Shown: positions 1 to 8,324, numbered from the stretch's first letter. The stretch: DNA of 64,000 bases from Aequorivita aquimaris (GCF_001573155.1 NZ_JRWG01000002.1:186001-250000); one strand, 5' to 3'. Numbers and translations: made by a program. Notes: a model not told the origin generated them from the letters alone.

Positions 1-499
1 TTTTAGTGGAACTTACAGCAACATCGTCAATTTCCTTTGCTGAAATTTCCTCCACTTCAAAATTATAGGTTTTTCCGAATTCCTTTAAATCCTCAATATC
101 GGCATTTCGGTTTCTTCCGAAGCGGTGGTCGTAACCGATGATGATTTTTTTCGCCTTTAAACTATTTACCAAAATATCGCGCACGTATTCCAAAGCGGTC
201 AATCGTGAAAAAGCGTGGGTAAACGGATGGATAACCAAATGGTCCAGCCCTGTGTTTTCGAGCAGTTCGGTGCGCTCTTCGATGGTGTTTATCAATTTTA
301 TATCCACATTTTGTTGAAGCACCATCCGCGGATGTGGGAAAAAAGTCAGCACCACGGAATCCAGATTTTCCTTTTTTGCGGTTTCTACCAAACGCTTCAA
401 AATGGCTTTGTGGCCAATATGCACGCCATCAAAAGTACCGATAGTGACCACACTTTGGCGGGAATTTTTATATGCGGAAGCTGATGGATATTTCTTCAA
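1..499 (-). CDS. ribF: RibF, bifunctional riboflavin kinase/FAD synthetase (3' part cut by window edge)
   Basis: Makes FMN from riboflavin and then FAD from FMN in the cytoplasm. The visible 166 residues are the N-terminal FAD synthetase (nucleotidyltransferase) domain: GTFDGVHIGH at about residues 21-30 and DHRFGRNR further on, both typical of RibF. The family is about 310 residues, so roughly half the gene lies outside the window. The start is a TTG (complement of 497-499), two bases after the pth stop; no ATG fits, since GTFDG needs about 20 residues in front. The tight spacing suggests co-transcription with pth. Confidence 0.9.
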   Translation of the reverse strand, partial: MKKYPSASAYKNSRQSVVTIGTFDGVHIGHKAILKRLVETAKKENLDSVVLTFFPHPRMVLQQNVDIKLINTIEERTELLENTGLDHLVIHPFTHAFSRLTALEYVRDILVNSLKAKKIIIGYDHRFGRNRNADIEDLKEFGKTYNFEVEEISAKEIDDVAVSSTK

Positions 500-501
500 A
501 A

Positions 502-1137
502 TTATTTGCCGTTATATGTGTTCATCGTAATATTCATCCCTGCGAGGGCAAAGGATTCAATAATTTTACAGCTTAACTCCAGCCTCTCGGGCAGTTGTTT
601 TTCCTCTTCGGCTTCCCATTCGCCCAAAACGTAATCTACCTGTCTCCCTTTTGAGAAAGCATCGCTTATCCCGAAACGGAAACGGTTGTAATTGGTGGTT
701 TGCAGCGTATTCTGAATATCCTTCAACCCGTTGTGCCCACCGTCGCTGCCTTTGGTTTTTATGCGAATGGTTCCAAAGGCCAAATTTAAATCGTCCGTAA
801 TCACCAGCATATTTTCCAAAGGGATTTTTTCTTTTTCAAGCCAGTAATTTACGGCCTTTCCGCTTAAATTCATATACGTGCTCGGCTTCAGAAATATGAG
901 CGTTCTTCCTTTTACTTTATGCGAAGTAACGTCGCCCAATTTTGCCGTTTCCCACGAAAGTGAATTCTTTTCGGCATAAAAATCAACCACTTTAAAACCG
1001 ATGTTGTGGCGGGTGTTTGCGTATTTTGGGCCAATATTGCCAAGGCCCACAATAAGGAATTTCTTCATTGGATCTGTTTCTTCTGAAATAGTATCGACAG
1101 TTTTTGCCGAAAAAAGTTTTTTGAAAAATGAAAACAT
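502..1137 (-). CDS. pth: Peptidyl-tRNA hydrolase
   Basis: Releases tRNA from peptidyl-tRNA that drops off ribosomes. The core begins with FLIVGLGNIG and carries TRHNIGF, where the His is catalytic, then DDLNLAFG and GSDGGHNGL, all family hallmarks. I place the start at the ATG ending at 1137 (212 residues). That gives a 23-residue hydrophobic/basic lead (MFSFFKKLF...) before the core methionine at 1068, which is the alternative start. A longer reading from 1173 is unlikely because it begins inside the rplY terminator hairpin. Just upstream of ribF. Confidence 0.93.
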   Translation of the reverse strand: MFSFFKKLFSAKTVDTISEETDPMKKFLIVGLGNIGPKYANTRHNIGFKVVDFYAEKNSLSWETAKLGDVTSHKVKGRTLIFLKPSTYMNLSGKAVNYWLEKEKIPLENMLVITDDLNLAFGTIRIKTKGSDGGHNGLKDIQNTLQTTNYNRFRFGISDAFSKGRQVDYVLGEWEAEEEKQLPERLELSCKIIESFALAGMNITMNTYNGK

Positions 1138-1159
1138 ACTACTGTCAATCTTCGGTAAA

Positions 1160-1193
1160 AATAAAAAAAGCACCCCGAATTAACGGGATGCTT
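1160..1193 (-). terminator. Rho-independent terminator after rplY
   Basis: Read on the minus strand, AGCATCCCG and CGGGGTGCT form a 9-bp stem (one G-U pair) with a 6-base loop, followed by a run of seven T. It lies 26 bases after the rplY stop and just ahead of the pth start, and so separates the two genes. Confidence 0.85.
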
Positions 1194-1218
1194 TTGGGTA
1201 ATCTTCTTAAAAAGAAAT

Positions 1219-1866
1219 TTATTCCTTTACTGCAGCAACATCATCGGTTTCTGTAGCTGGAACTTCTTCTCCTTCTGCACCTTCAGCAGTTTCATCTTCT
1301 TCTTCAACTTCGTCCACAATGGCGGTACGTGAAGTTCTAACCTGACAGATAACAGTGTTATCTGGGTGCATGATTTTGTAATTGTCAGTTTTAAGTGACT
1401 TTGTGTACATTTTGTTACCAATACGCATTTCGGTAATGTCTGCCTCAATAAAATCCGGTAGATTTTCTGGCAAAGCCTTCACACGAAGTTTACGTGTAAC
1501 AATACGCAAAACCCCACCGTTACGAACACCGCGAGAGTTACCAACGGTACGCACCGGAATTTCCATAGTTACTTCCTTGTCATCAAAAATTTGATAAAAA
1601 TCGATGTGAAGAATACGGTCAGTCACTGGGTGAAATTGTATATCCTGAAGGATGGCGTTAATCTTTGTGCCTCCCAGGTTGATTACAACTGTGTGTACGT
1701 CTGGAGTGTAAACCAAGTCTTTAAATGCAATTTCCTCTGCTGAAAAGCTAATTGGCTCATCCCCTCCGTAAACTACGCAAGGAACCATTCCAGCATTACG
1801 TAGGGCTTTCGTTGCCTTTTTGCCCACGCTTTCTCTTTGTGATCCTTTAATTGTAATAGATTTCAT
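1219..1866 (-). CDS. rplY: 50S ribosomal protein L25 (CTC/TL5 type)
   Basis: Binds 5S rRNA in the large ribosomal subunit. At 215 residues it is the long CTC/TL5 form: N-terminal L25 domain (about 1-92, beginning [26 protein letters not shown] in pieces), a second beta domain (about 95-180), and an acidic tail from about 185 rich in Glu and Asp ([12 protein letters not shown]...). Preceded by a -7 box at 1925-1932 and followed by a strong terminator, so it looks monocistronic even though prs lies upstream in the same direction. Confidence 0.95.
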   Translation of the reverse strand: MKSITIKGSQRESVGKKATKALRNAGMVPCVVYGGDEPISFSAEEIAFKDLVYTPDVHTVVINLGGTKINAILQDIQFHPVTDRILHIDFYQIFDDKEVTMEIPVRTVGNSRGVRNGGVLRIVTRKLRVKALPENLPDFIEADITEMRIGNKMYTKSLKTDNYKIMHPDNTVICQVRTSRTAIVDEVEEEDETAEGAEGEEVPATETDDVAAVKE

Positions 1867-1886
1867 TTTGTTTGAATTGTTTATTT

Positions 1887-1923
1887 ATTAAAAAACTCCC
1901 TAAAAAGCTGTTTTTTAGGGAGT
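1887..1923 (-). terminator. Terminator hairpin between prs and rplY
   Basis: A perfect 12-bp inverted repeat: ACTCCCTAAAAA at 1895-1906 pairs with TTTTTAGGGAGT at 1912-1923. On the minus strand it is followed by TTTTTTAATA, so it should end prs transcripts. The rplY -7 box abuts it at 1925. Confidence 0.85.
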
Positions 1924-1924
1924 G

Positions 1925-1932
1925 CAAAGATA
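1925..1932 (-). promoter_or_regulatory. -7 promoter box for rplY
   Basis: TATCTTTG on the minus strand matches the Bacteroidota TAnnTTTG box. The predicted start, 5-7 bases further, falls inside the right arm of the prs terminator, so the rplY leader would begin within that hairpin. Confidence 0.6.
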
Positions 1933-1987
1933 AATTTTATTTTGGATTATCCGTTTAGGAAATTTGATTTTTTCCGTGTGAAGAAGT

Positions 1988-2926
1988 TTACATTAAAAAC
2001 TTACCGCTAATGGACTTGTTGGCATTTACGCTCAACATAACATCTGCAAACAATTTTGCGCAACTTATAACCCTAATTTTCTTGCTCGGTTTGGTAGGAA
2101 TGGAATCTGAAACGATCAGTTCGAGCATTTGCGATTTTTCAATTCGCTCGTAAGCATTTCCAGAAAGCAACGGATGCGTACAGACCGCACGAACGCTCAA
2201 AGCACCGCGCTCCATCATCAAATCGGCAGCGGTGGTGAGGGTGCCGGCAGTATCGACCATATCGTCAACCAAAACAACGTTTTTACCCTTTACGTCGCCA
2301 ATGAGTTCCATGTGTGAGATAACATTCGCCTTTTCACGCTGCTTGTAGCAAATTACCACATCGCTTTCCAAAAATTTTGAATAGGCATAGGCACGTTTTG
2401 AACCGCCCATATCTGGGGAAGCGATTGTCAGGTTTTCAAGATTCAAACTTCTCAAATAAGGCAAAAATATTGTAGATGCGAAAAGGTGGTCCACCGGTTT
2501 TTCGAAAAAACCTTGAATTTGGTCTGCGTGCAAATCCATTGTAATAATTCTCGTAGCTCCTGCGGTTTCCAGCATTTTGGCGACCAATTTTGCGGCGATC
2601 GGCACACGGGGCTTGTCTTTTCTATCTTGGCGCGCCCAACCAAAGTAAGGCAATACGGCTGTAATATGTCTTGCCGAAGCGCGCTTTGCGGCGTCTATCA
2701 TCAGTAAAAGCTCCATTAAATGGTCGCTGTTCGGAAAGGTGGAACCAATTAAAAAGACGCGACTTCCGCGAACGGATTCTTCAAAGGAAGGCTGAAATTC
2801 ACCATCGCTATAATGAGATGTTATTACCTTTCCCAAAGGTATTCCGAAAGCATCTGCAATGTCCTGCGCGAGCGCTTCACTTTGTTTACAGGCAAAAATC
2901 TTTGGTTCCGGAACAGCGGTTGACAT
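1988..2926 (-). CDS. prs: Ribose-phosphate pyrophosphokinase
   Basis: Makes PRPP from ribose 5-phosphate and ATP for nucleotide, His and Trp synthesis. At 312 residues it has the normal class I length. Visible motifs are GKVITSHYSDGEFQPSFEESVRG near the N-terminus (given in part), MDLHADQIQGFF around residue 130, and the PRPP-binding loop VVLVDDMVDTAGTL around 215-228. Own promoter upstream (2955-2962) and a terminator behind it. Confidence 0.96.
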   Translation of the reverse strand: MSTAVPEPKIFACKQSEALAQDIADAFGIPLGKVITSHYSDGEFQPSFEESVRGSRVFLIGSTFPNSDHLMELLLMIDAAKRASARHITAVLPYFGWARQDRKDKPRVPIAAKLVAKMLETAGATRIITMDLHADQIQGFFEKPVDHLFASTIFLPYLRSLNLENLTIASPDMGGSKRAYAYSKFLESDVVICYKQREKANVISHMELIGDVKGKNVVLVDDMVDTAGTLTTAADLMMERGALSVRAVCTHPLLSGNAYERIEKSQMLELIVSDSIPTKPSKKIRVISCAKLFADVMLSVNANKSISGKFLM

Positions 2927-2954
2927 AATTTGTGGTTTTGGGTTATTTAGGTAA

Positions 2955-2962
2955 CAAAGGTA
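2955..2962 (-). promoter_or_regulatory. -7 promoter box for prs
   Basis: TACCTTTG on the minus strand, 29 bases upstream of the prs ATG, matches the TAnnTTTG consensus. Confidence 0.6.
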
Positions 2963-3031
2963 AAAATTAATAGTTAGTGATTTTTAAAAAAATAGCTGGA
3001 TAAATTTTTAAGTAAATTATAAATAATTGTT

Positions 3032-3039
3032 TATTTTTG
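3032..3039 (+). promoter_or_regulatory. -7 promoter box for tRNA-Leu
   Basis: TATTTTTG fits TAnnTTTG and ends 10 bases before the mature tRNA 5' end. The upstream -33 element is not clear. Confidence 0.55.
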
Positions 3040-3049
3040 CCTCCCGTTT

Positions 3050-3131
3050 GCTCGAGTGGCGGAATTGGTAGACGCGCTGGATTCAAAATCCAGTTCTTTC
3101 GGGAGTGTGGGTTCGATTCCCACCTCGAGTA
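3050..3131 (+). tRNA. tRNA-Leu(CAA)
   Basis: Class II tRNA of 82 bases. Acceptor GCTCGAG (3050-3056) pairs with CTCGAGT (3124-3130, closing G-U), discriminator A at 3131. The D-arm includes GGCGGAATTGGTAGAC; the anticodon stem CTGGA/TCCAG encloses TTCAAAA with anticodon CAA; a long variable arm follows; the T-arm is GTGGG TTCGATT CCCAC. CCA is not encoded. It reads UUG codons. Confidence 0.97.
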
Positions 3132-3135
3132 CAAA

Positions 3136-3172
3136 TAAAAACCTCAACAGAAATATTGGGGTTTTATTTTTT
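3136..3172 (+). terminator. Terminator after tRNA-Leu
   Basis: AAAACCTCAA and TTGGGGTTTT form an imperfect stem around a short A-rich loop, followed by a T-rich tract. It overlaps the stop codon of the convergent gene that ends at 3164. Confidence 0.65.
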
Positions 3173-3871
3173 TATAAATTTTTCCACACTTTTACCTTCT
3201 GAAGTGGTTATTTCGAGAAAGTACATCCCCTTAGCCAAGACGGCTATATTGATACTTTCATTGGCTGGCACAATGTCCATAATTCTTTTCCCCGATACTG
3301 AATAAACTATTGTTTTTATAATTTGTGCATCTTCGGATTTTATAAACAGTTGATCGGAAGCTGGGTTTGGGTAGAGCTTGAATTTTTCGGAATTATTGTC
3401 TTTAATGGATAGTGGCTCTCCAGCAATAAAGTCCAGCCAATATCCTAACTGACCCTGCCCAAAATACAAATGTTGGAGATTGTCTGAAGAAGAAATTTCT
3501 ATACCATAGAAATGTGCTTGATTCAACGAAAAGTATTCAAAATAATACAACTCAAAATCATCGTGAAATTCTGTTTCACAGTCTTCCGTAGTATCAGAAT
3601 AATTATACGGTCTCAATTTATCTAATATTTCATCGTATAGAAAATTCCCTGAAAAGGAATTGCAGGCTCCATAACCCTCAAAAGATAAATCTTCAAAAAT
3701 AGTTAATGTGGGGTGTATTGGAGGGTCAATATCTTCAATGTAAAGTGGGCCTCCAAAATCAAATTCCATTTTGTAAAGATTCCACGTTTTAAAAAGTTCG
3801 GGATCAGGATTTTGCGCAAACGATTGAAGCACTGCAAAAATTGTTAAAAATAGTAGCGTGACTTCCTTCAT
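3164..3871 (-). CDS. Secreted META-like domain protein with T9SS sorting domain
   Basis: A 235-residue exported protein of unknown role. A signal peptide (MKEVTLLFLTIFAVLQSFAQ) sets the start at 3871; a longer reading to 3961 has no signal peptide at its front. The middle (about 25-110) contains LTIFEDLSFEGYGACNSFSGNF, quoted in part, which resembles the META/HslJ fold pattern GxGxCNxFxGxY. The last 75 residues are a type A T9SS sorting domain: FKLYPNPASDQLFI, SVSGKRI, LAKGMYFLEI and a final KFIKK. It probably ends at the cell surface. The META assignment is an inference from that motif. Confidence 0.8.
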   Translation of the reverse strand: MKEVTLLFLTIFAVLQSFAQNPDPELFKTWNLYKMEFDFGGPLYIEDIDPPIHPTLTIFEDLSFEGYGACNSFSGNFLYDEILDKLRPYNYSDTTEDCETEFHDDFELYYFEYFSLNQAHFYGIEISSSDNLQHLYFGQGQLGYWLDFIAGEPLSIKDNNSEKFKLYPNPASDQLFIKSEDAQIIKTIVYSVSGKRIMDIVPANESINIAVLAKGMYFLEITTSEGKSVEKFIKK

Positions 3872-3924
3872 AATTGAAATATTTAGAAATTTAATTAAAT
3901 ATATGAAATCTTCCCCACAATCAC

Positions 3925-3932
3925 TATATTTG
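3925..3932 (+). promoter_or_regulatory. -7 promoter box for the HupE/UreJ gene
   Basis: TATATTTG matches TAnnTTTG and lies 28 bases before the ATG at 3961, in the gap between divergent genes. Confidence 0.55.
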
Positions 3933-3960
3933 GGCAAACCCTGAAAACCCAATATCCCCA

Positions 3961-4539
3961 ATGTCTGATTTCTGGTTGTATTTTAACCTTGGGCTTCACC
4001 ACGTGCTTGATTGGAAGGCCTATGATCACATTTTATTTCTTATTGTACTGTGTGCCGCCTATACTTTTTCCTCGTGGAAAAGATTATTGATTTTGGTTAC
4101 CATGTTCACAATTGGCCACACGCTTTCGCTGCTATTGGCCAGCTACAATGTGGTAAGTGTTTCGGGCAGGCTTATAGAATTTCTGATTCCCGTTACCATT
4201 TTAGTTACGGCGCTTTTCAATCTTTTTACCGCCGGCAAGGAAAAGAAAATGGAGAAAATGGGCATTTTCTATATTGTCACCATCTTTTTTGGATTGATAC
4301 ACGGCTTGGGGTTTGCCTCCTTCTTCACTGCTTTGGACAGCGGCAATGGGTTTTTGCCATTGCTTGAATTTGCTCTAGGGATTGAAGCAGCCCAAATTAT
4401 AGTTGTTATCATCATTTTAATTATCGCCTTTATCTTTCAAACCATTTTCCGTTTCAACAAAAGAGATTGGGTTTTGGTGGTTTCTTCATTGGTGATAGGG
4501 ATGATAATCCCGATGCTAATTGACAATTGGATTTTTTAA
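3961..4539 (+). CDS. HupE/UreJ family integral membrane protein
   Basis: A 192-residue membrane protein with about six hydrophobic segments and almost no soluble part. It begins with FNLGLHHVLDWKAYDHILFL and has IGHTLSL and GLIHGLGFASFF; these His-containing helices are typical of the HupE/UreJ family, whose characterised members move nickel or cobalt for hydrogenase or urease. No urease or hydrogenase gene is near, so a metal role is inferred from the family only. Monocistronic, with its own -7 box. Confidence 0.82.
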   Translation: MSDFWLYFNLGLHHVLDWKAYDHILFLIVLCAAYTFSSWKRLLILVTMFTIGHTLSLLLASYNVVSVSGRLIEFLIPVTILVTALFNLFTAGKEKKMEKMGIFYIVTIFFGLIHGLGFASFFTALDSGNGFLPLLEFALGIEAAQIIVVIIILIIAFIFQTIFRFNKRDWVLVVSSLVIGMIIPMLIDNWIF

Positions 4540-4640
4540 AGAATTAGCAAGTTTCGCGGAAAAGCAGTTTCAGAAATACCCTTAAATTTCTAAACGCATC
4601 CACTCTTATCCTTCTTTGGCAATAACTTAACAACATTTTT

Positions 4641-4672
4641 TTTGGCAGTGGCGTAACTTCCCAGTAATTTCG
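4641..4672 (+). promoter_or_regulatory. Promoter of the dCMP deaminase-ctpA pair
   Basis: TTTG at 4641-4644, a 20-base spacer, then TAATTTCG at 4665-4672: a near-consensus Bacteroidota promoter, 16 bases before the ATG. Confidence 0.6.
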
Positions 4673-4688
4673 CTACTTATTTAATTGT

Positions 4689-5123
4689 ATGAAGGACAGC
4701 AAACAACGCAAGTATGACATTGCCTATCTGCGAATGGCCCAAGAATGGAGCAAACTTTCCTATTGCAAGCGAAGACAGGTTGGCGCGCTTATTGTAAAGG
4801 ATAAAATGATAATCAGCGATGGTTATAACGGTACTCCCACAGGTTTTGAGAATATTTGCGAAGACGAGGAAGGTTTTACCAAATGGTACGTACTTCACGC
4901 AGAAGCAAATGCGATTTTAAAAGTAGCTTCAAGTACCCAAGCCTGCCAGGGAGCCACGCTTTACATTACGATGTCGCCCTGCAAGGAGTGTAGCAAATTA
5001 ATACACCAAGCCGGTATAAAAAGAATGGTTTATTTAAACGAATATAAAGACAACTCCGGCATTGCCTTTCTTGAAAAAGCAGGCGTAAGCATACAGCACA
5101 TTACAGATTTGGATTTAGAATAA
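4689..5123 (+). CDS. Deoxycytidylate (dCMP) deaminase family protein
   Basis: Predicted to convert dCMP to dUMP, the precursor for dTMP; dut in this window supplies dUMP by another route. At 144 residues it has the zinc cytidine-deaminase signature: HAE at 70-72 (Zn ligand and proton shuttle) and PCKEC at 97-101 (two Zn Cys). It also has the dCMP-deaminase loop SDGYNGTPTGFENICE. ComEB is the related competence-operon name, but no com genes are adjacent. The stop touches the ATG of ctpA. Confidence 0.9.
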   Translation: MKDSKQRKYDIAYLRMAQEWSKLSYCKRRQVGALIVKDKMIISDGYNGTPTGFENICEDEEGFTKWYVLHAEANAILKVASSTQACQGATLYITMSPCKECSKLIHQAGIKRMVYLNEYKDNSGIAFLEKAGVSIQHITDLDLE

Positions 5124-6725
5124 ATGGGAAATCAAAAAAAATACTTGCCTTTGTGGATTGGACTGGCGCTGGCCGCAGGTGTTTTTATTGGGTCAAAACT
5201 CAATTTTAACGACGATACCGAAAAGATCTTTGCCACAAGCTCCAAAAAGGACAAGCTCAACAGGCTTATAGACTATATTGACTACGAATATGTAGACAAG
5301 GTAAATACGGACAGCATCGTGGATGTTACCGTAAACGGCATACTCGAAAACCTGGATCCGCATTCCGTATATATTCCCAAAAGCGAATACCAGCACAATG
5401 CCGATGATATGCGCGGAGCCTTTACCGGCATTGGCGTAAGTTTCTATATTTATAAAGATACCATTGCCGTAATCCGTTCCATAGAAGGAGGACCTGCGGA
5501 AAAAGCGGGCATTAAGGGAGGTGACCGAATTCTTTATGCCGACGGCAAAAAACTTTTTGGCGAATTGGTAAATCGCGATAGCATCTCAAATTATTTAAAA
5601 GGTACAATAAACAGCAAAGTTGCTCTAGACGTTTATCGCCCCAGCGAAAATAAGGTATTGGAGCTTAAAGTGAGAAGAAAACAAGTACCACTCGTAAGTG
5701 TGGACGCTTCCTATAAATTGGCAGATGATTTGGGATATATAAAAATCAATCGCTTTTCCGAAACAACGTTTAAGGAGTTTGAAACCGCGCTGGACAATCT
5801 CAAGGATCAAGGCATCAAAAAATTGGTCTTGGATCTTCGCAACAATCCAGGAGGTTACATTTCAACTGCCGAACGGGTTGTGGATGAATTTTTGGAAAAA
5901 GACAAACTAGTACTTATCACTAAAAATAAAAGTGGTGATATCAACAAAACCTACGCCACGCGTCGGGGTGATTTTGAGCATGGCAAGCTCTATGTTCTCA
6001 TCAATGAAAACTCCGCTTCGGCCAGTGAGATTGTCGCCGGCGCACTTCAAGATAATGATAAGGGAACCATAATTGGCCGCCGATCTTTCGGAAAAGGACT
6101 GGTGCAGCGCGAAATGTCGCTTGGCGATGGCAGTGCCGTACGCTTAACAATTGCTCGCTATTACACTCCAACCGGCCGTTCCATCCAGCGACCGTATGGC
6201 AACGGCAATGATACGTATTATAGCGATTACGAAAAGCGATACCGTAACGGAGAACTGATACACGCAGACAGCATAAAGGTTGCAGACTCCCTAAAATACA
6301 AAACCCCAAAAGGCAAAGTAGTATATGGCGGCGGTGGAATTATACCAGACGTATTTGTTCCAAAAGATACGAGCGTGGAAAATGAAACTCTTCAATATGT
6401 TTCGCGAAGCGGGTTTATGAGCTATTTCATCTTTGAATACCTCGAAAAAAATCGCGATATGTTTAAAGGAGTGAAATTTGAAGATTTCAGAAAAAACTTT
6501 ATCGTGGACGAAAAGCTTTCAACAGAATTTATTGAATATGCAAAATTCAACGAAGCCCAGATAGATCTTTCAAACTACACCGAAGATTTAAAGCGAACCC
6601 TCAAGGCAAACATCGCCCAGCAACTTTTCGGCCCCAATGAGTATGAGATCATCCTTAACGAAAACGACCCAATGCTCCTAAAAGTTTTGGAACTGGAGGC
6701 CGTTAATCATTTGGATAAAAAATAA
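5124..6725 (+). CDS. C-terminal processing peptidase, S41 family (CtpA/Prc)
   Basis: A periplasmic serine protease of 533 residues. It has an N-terminal membrane anchor/signal (about 8-25, PLWIGLALAAGVFIG), a PDZ domain around 95-175 that binds substrate C-termini, and an S41 catalytic domain. By alignment with the Prc pattern the catalytic pair is Ser299 in NSASASE and Lys324 in SFGKG. The C-terminal 120 residues are an extra helical region usual in Bacteroidota members. It begins directly after the deaminase stop (no gap), so translation is probably coupled. Confidence 0.92.
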   Translation: MGNQKKYLPLWIGLALAAGVFIGSKLNFNDDTEKIFATSSKKDKLNRLIDYIDYEYVDKVNTDSIVDVTVNGILENLDPHSVYIPKSEYQHNADDMRGAFTGIGVSFYIYKDTIAVIRSIEGGPAEKAGIKGGDRILYADGKKLFGELVNRDSISNYLKGTINSKVALDVYRPSENKVLELKVRRKQVPLVSVDASYKLADDLGYIKINRFSETTFKEFETALDNLKDQGIKKLVLDLRNNPGGYISTAERVVDEFLEKDKLVLITKNKSGDINKTYATRRGDFEHGKLYVLINENSASASEIVAGALQDNDKGTIIGRRSFGKGLVQREMSLGDGSAVRLTIARYYTPTGRSIQRPYGNGNDTYYSDYEKRYRNGELIHADSIKVADSLKYKTPKGKVVYGGGGIIPDVFVPKDTSVENETLQYVSRSGFMSYFIFEYLEKNRDMFKGVKFEDFRKNFIVDEKLSTEFIEYAKFNEAQIDLSNYTEDLKRTLKANIAQQLFGPNEYEIILNENDPMLLKVLELEAVNHLDKK

Positions 6726-6738
6726 GAAGTTATTTTTT
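6717..6738. terminator. AT-rich stem between convergent genes
   Basis: AAAAAATAA at 6717-6725 and TTATTTTTT at 6730-6738 form a 9-bp A/T stem around GAAG. Both stop codons (ctpA and the facing small gene) lie inside the arms. It could act as a weak two-way terminator. Confidence 0.45.
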
Positions 6739-6927
6739 GACCTGAGCGGCAATCATTTTAGAGACAAGTAAAATTCCCAAAAGCAAAATTGCGCAAAGTC
6801 CAGCCAGAATGCTAATGGACGCCACGCCACTTTCGCCCGCAAATAAATTGTCAAAATCCAATTTAGTAGCGTTGAAAATTATAAGTCCCGCGGCTAATGC
6901 CATCAATATGTAAATAAAAATCTTCAT
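6730..6927 (-). CDS. Small two-helix membrane protein, unknown
   Basis: A 65-residue protein with two hydrophobic segments, about 3-20 (IFIYILMALAAGLIIFNA) and 36-58 (VASISILAGLCAILLLGILLV), joined by a short acidic loop and ending in AAQVKK. It starts six bases after the marC stop and so is probably in the marC transcript. I recognise no named family. Coding is supported by the ATG-to-stop fit in the operon and the clean hydrophobic pattern. Confidence 0.7.
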   Translation of the reverse strand: MKIFIYILMALAAGLIIFNATKLDFDNLFAGESGVASISILAGLCAILLLGILLVSKMIAAQVKK

Positions 6928-6933
6928 GATACT

Positions 6934-7515
6934 TTAATTAAATAATTCCTGAATATTTGAGGTGAAAAGTTTCACCGCAATGGCCAACAAAATTACGCCA
7001 AATATTTTTTGAATCACTGCAATTCCGTTCTTTCCCAAAAAACGCTGCAATCTCCCAGAAGTTTTCAGCACCACAAAAATGATTATTATGTTCACCAAAA
7101 TTGCCACGATTATATTTTGAATGGCATATTCCGCGCGAAGCGAAAGCAAGGTTGTTAAACTACCCGGACCGGCCAATAACGGAAATGCCAAAGGAAAGAT
7201 GGATGCCACATCGGGACTGGTGTCGCCTTCCTTAAAAAGGGTGACGCCCAGGATCATTTCCAAAGCAATAAAGAATAGAATCAAGGAACCCGCAACTGCA
7301 AATTCGTTAACGTTCACGCCTATTAACTTCAAAATACTTTCTCCCAAAAAGAGAAAAACAATCATCACTATCGCGGCAATAATTGAAGCCTTACCAGAAT
7401 TGATATGGCCCGCCTTTTCGCGAAGCCCGATAATAATGGGAATACTTCCTATAATATCGATTACCGCAAAAAGCACCATAGTGGCAGTTACTATTTCCTT
7501 AAAGTTTAAAACCAT
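6934..7515 (-). CDS. MarC family integral membrane protein
   Basis: A 193-residue inner-membrane protein with six predicted helices. It has the MarC pattern VLFAVIDIIGSIPIII near the start and FPLAFPLLAGPGSLTTLLSL in the middle. The function of the family is unknown; an older link to multiple antibiotic resistance has not held up. The start is the ATG at 7513-7515 (MVLNFKEIVTA); a longer reading to 7659 adds a polar stretch and runs over the divergent promoter. Probably co-transcribed with the small membrane protein downstream. Confidence 0.88.
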   Translation of the reverse strand: MVLNFKEIVTATMVLFAVIDIIGSIPIIIGLREKAGHINSGKASIIAAIVMIVFLFLGESILKLIGVNVNEFAVAGSLILFFIALEMILGVTLFKEGDTSPDVASIFPLAFPLLAGPGSLTTLLSLRAEYAIQNIIVAILVNIIIIFVVLKTSGRLQRFLGKNGIAVIQKIFGVILLAIAVKLFTSNIQELFN

Positions 7516-7645
7516 TCTTTCTGTTTGAGGGGGCAAAATTAAGTTTATTGTTCCAACTTTTGAAATTATTCCGAGCTTAGTTTTCCGAAAGAGAATGATC
7601 GCTGTTTTTTTAATTGGAATTTTGCGCTCGTATCGTGGAATTTCA

Positions 7646-7653
7646 TAGTTTTG
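7646..7653 (+). promoter_or_regulatory. -7 box directly before the DUF3109 ATG
   Basis: TAGTTTTG ends four bases before the ATG at 7658, with TTTG at 7621-7624 as a possible -33 element (spacer 21). The predicted start would be at or near the ATG, so the mRNA may be leaderless. Confidence 0.55.
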
Positions 7654-7657
7654 CCGC

Positions 7658-8221
7658 ATGTTTCAACTGGGAAAAACAATTGTTTCTGAAGACATTATAG
7701 CAAAAGATTTTGTGTGCAATCTCAATGCCTGCAAGGGAGCTTGCTGTATTGAAGGCGAGGCGGGTGCGCCTGTAACCGAAGAGGAAGTAACTATTCTAAA
7801 GGAAATCTACCCAAAAGTAAAACCCTTCCTCCGTCCCGAAGGCATTGCAGCTATCGAGAAACAGGGCACCCACATAAAGACCGATCTTGATGAACTGGAA
7901 ACCCCATTAGTAGATGGCCGGGAGTGTGCTTACGTTACCTTTACCGATAAAGGCATAGCCAGCTGCGGCATAGAAGATGCTTTTAATGCAGGATCCATTG
8001 ATTTCAGAAAACCTATTTCCTGCCATCTCTACCCCGTTCGCGTTCAGGACTACAGTGAATTTGCAGCCGTAAACTACCACAGATGGCCTATTTGCGATGA
8101 TGCGTGTACTTTGGGAAAAGAGCTGCAAGTACCGGTTTATAAATTTGTAAAAAATGCTCTTATCCGAAAATTTGGTGAAAATTGGTACGCAGAGCTTGAA
8201 AAAGTGGCTTCAAAAATGTAG
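7658..8221 (+). CDS. DUF3109 family protein, Cys-rich metal-binding
   Basis: A 187-residue cytoplasmic protein of unknown function. It has an N-terminal CNLNACKGACC cluster (about 22-32), CHLYPVRV near 125 and WPICDDACTLG near 143. The Cys pattern is like YkgJ-type zinc/iron cluster proteins, and the layout matches DUF3109, which is common in Bacteroidota. Metal binding is inferred from the cysteines. It faces away from marC, and the ATG follows almost at once after the promoter box. Confidence 0.85.
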   Translation: MFQLGKTIVSEDIIAKDFVCNLNACKGACCIEGEAGAPVTEEEVTILKEIYPKVKPFLRPEGIAAIEKQGTHIKTDLDELETPLVDGRECAYVTFTDKGIASCGIEDAFNAGSIDFRKPISCHLYPVRVQDYSEFAAVNYHRWPICDDACTLGKELQVPVYKFVKNALIRKFGENWYAELEKVASKM

Positions 8222-8324
8222 TCCTTAAAACATCTTCTTCTTTTTAATCGATGCTTATTTTACTGATATTGATTATATTAGTGCTATAATTCAACAAATT
8301 ATTTACTAACTAAAATTTTCAATT

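Noticed and set aside
1138-1173. Upstream start of pth at 1173
   Set aside because: The ATG lies inside the rplY terminator hairpin, and a good ATG follows at 1137.
3961-4539. Urease or hydrogenase accessory locus
   Set aside because: Only the HupE/UreJ-like membrane protein is present; no ure, hup or hyp gene lies nearby.
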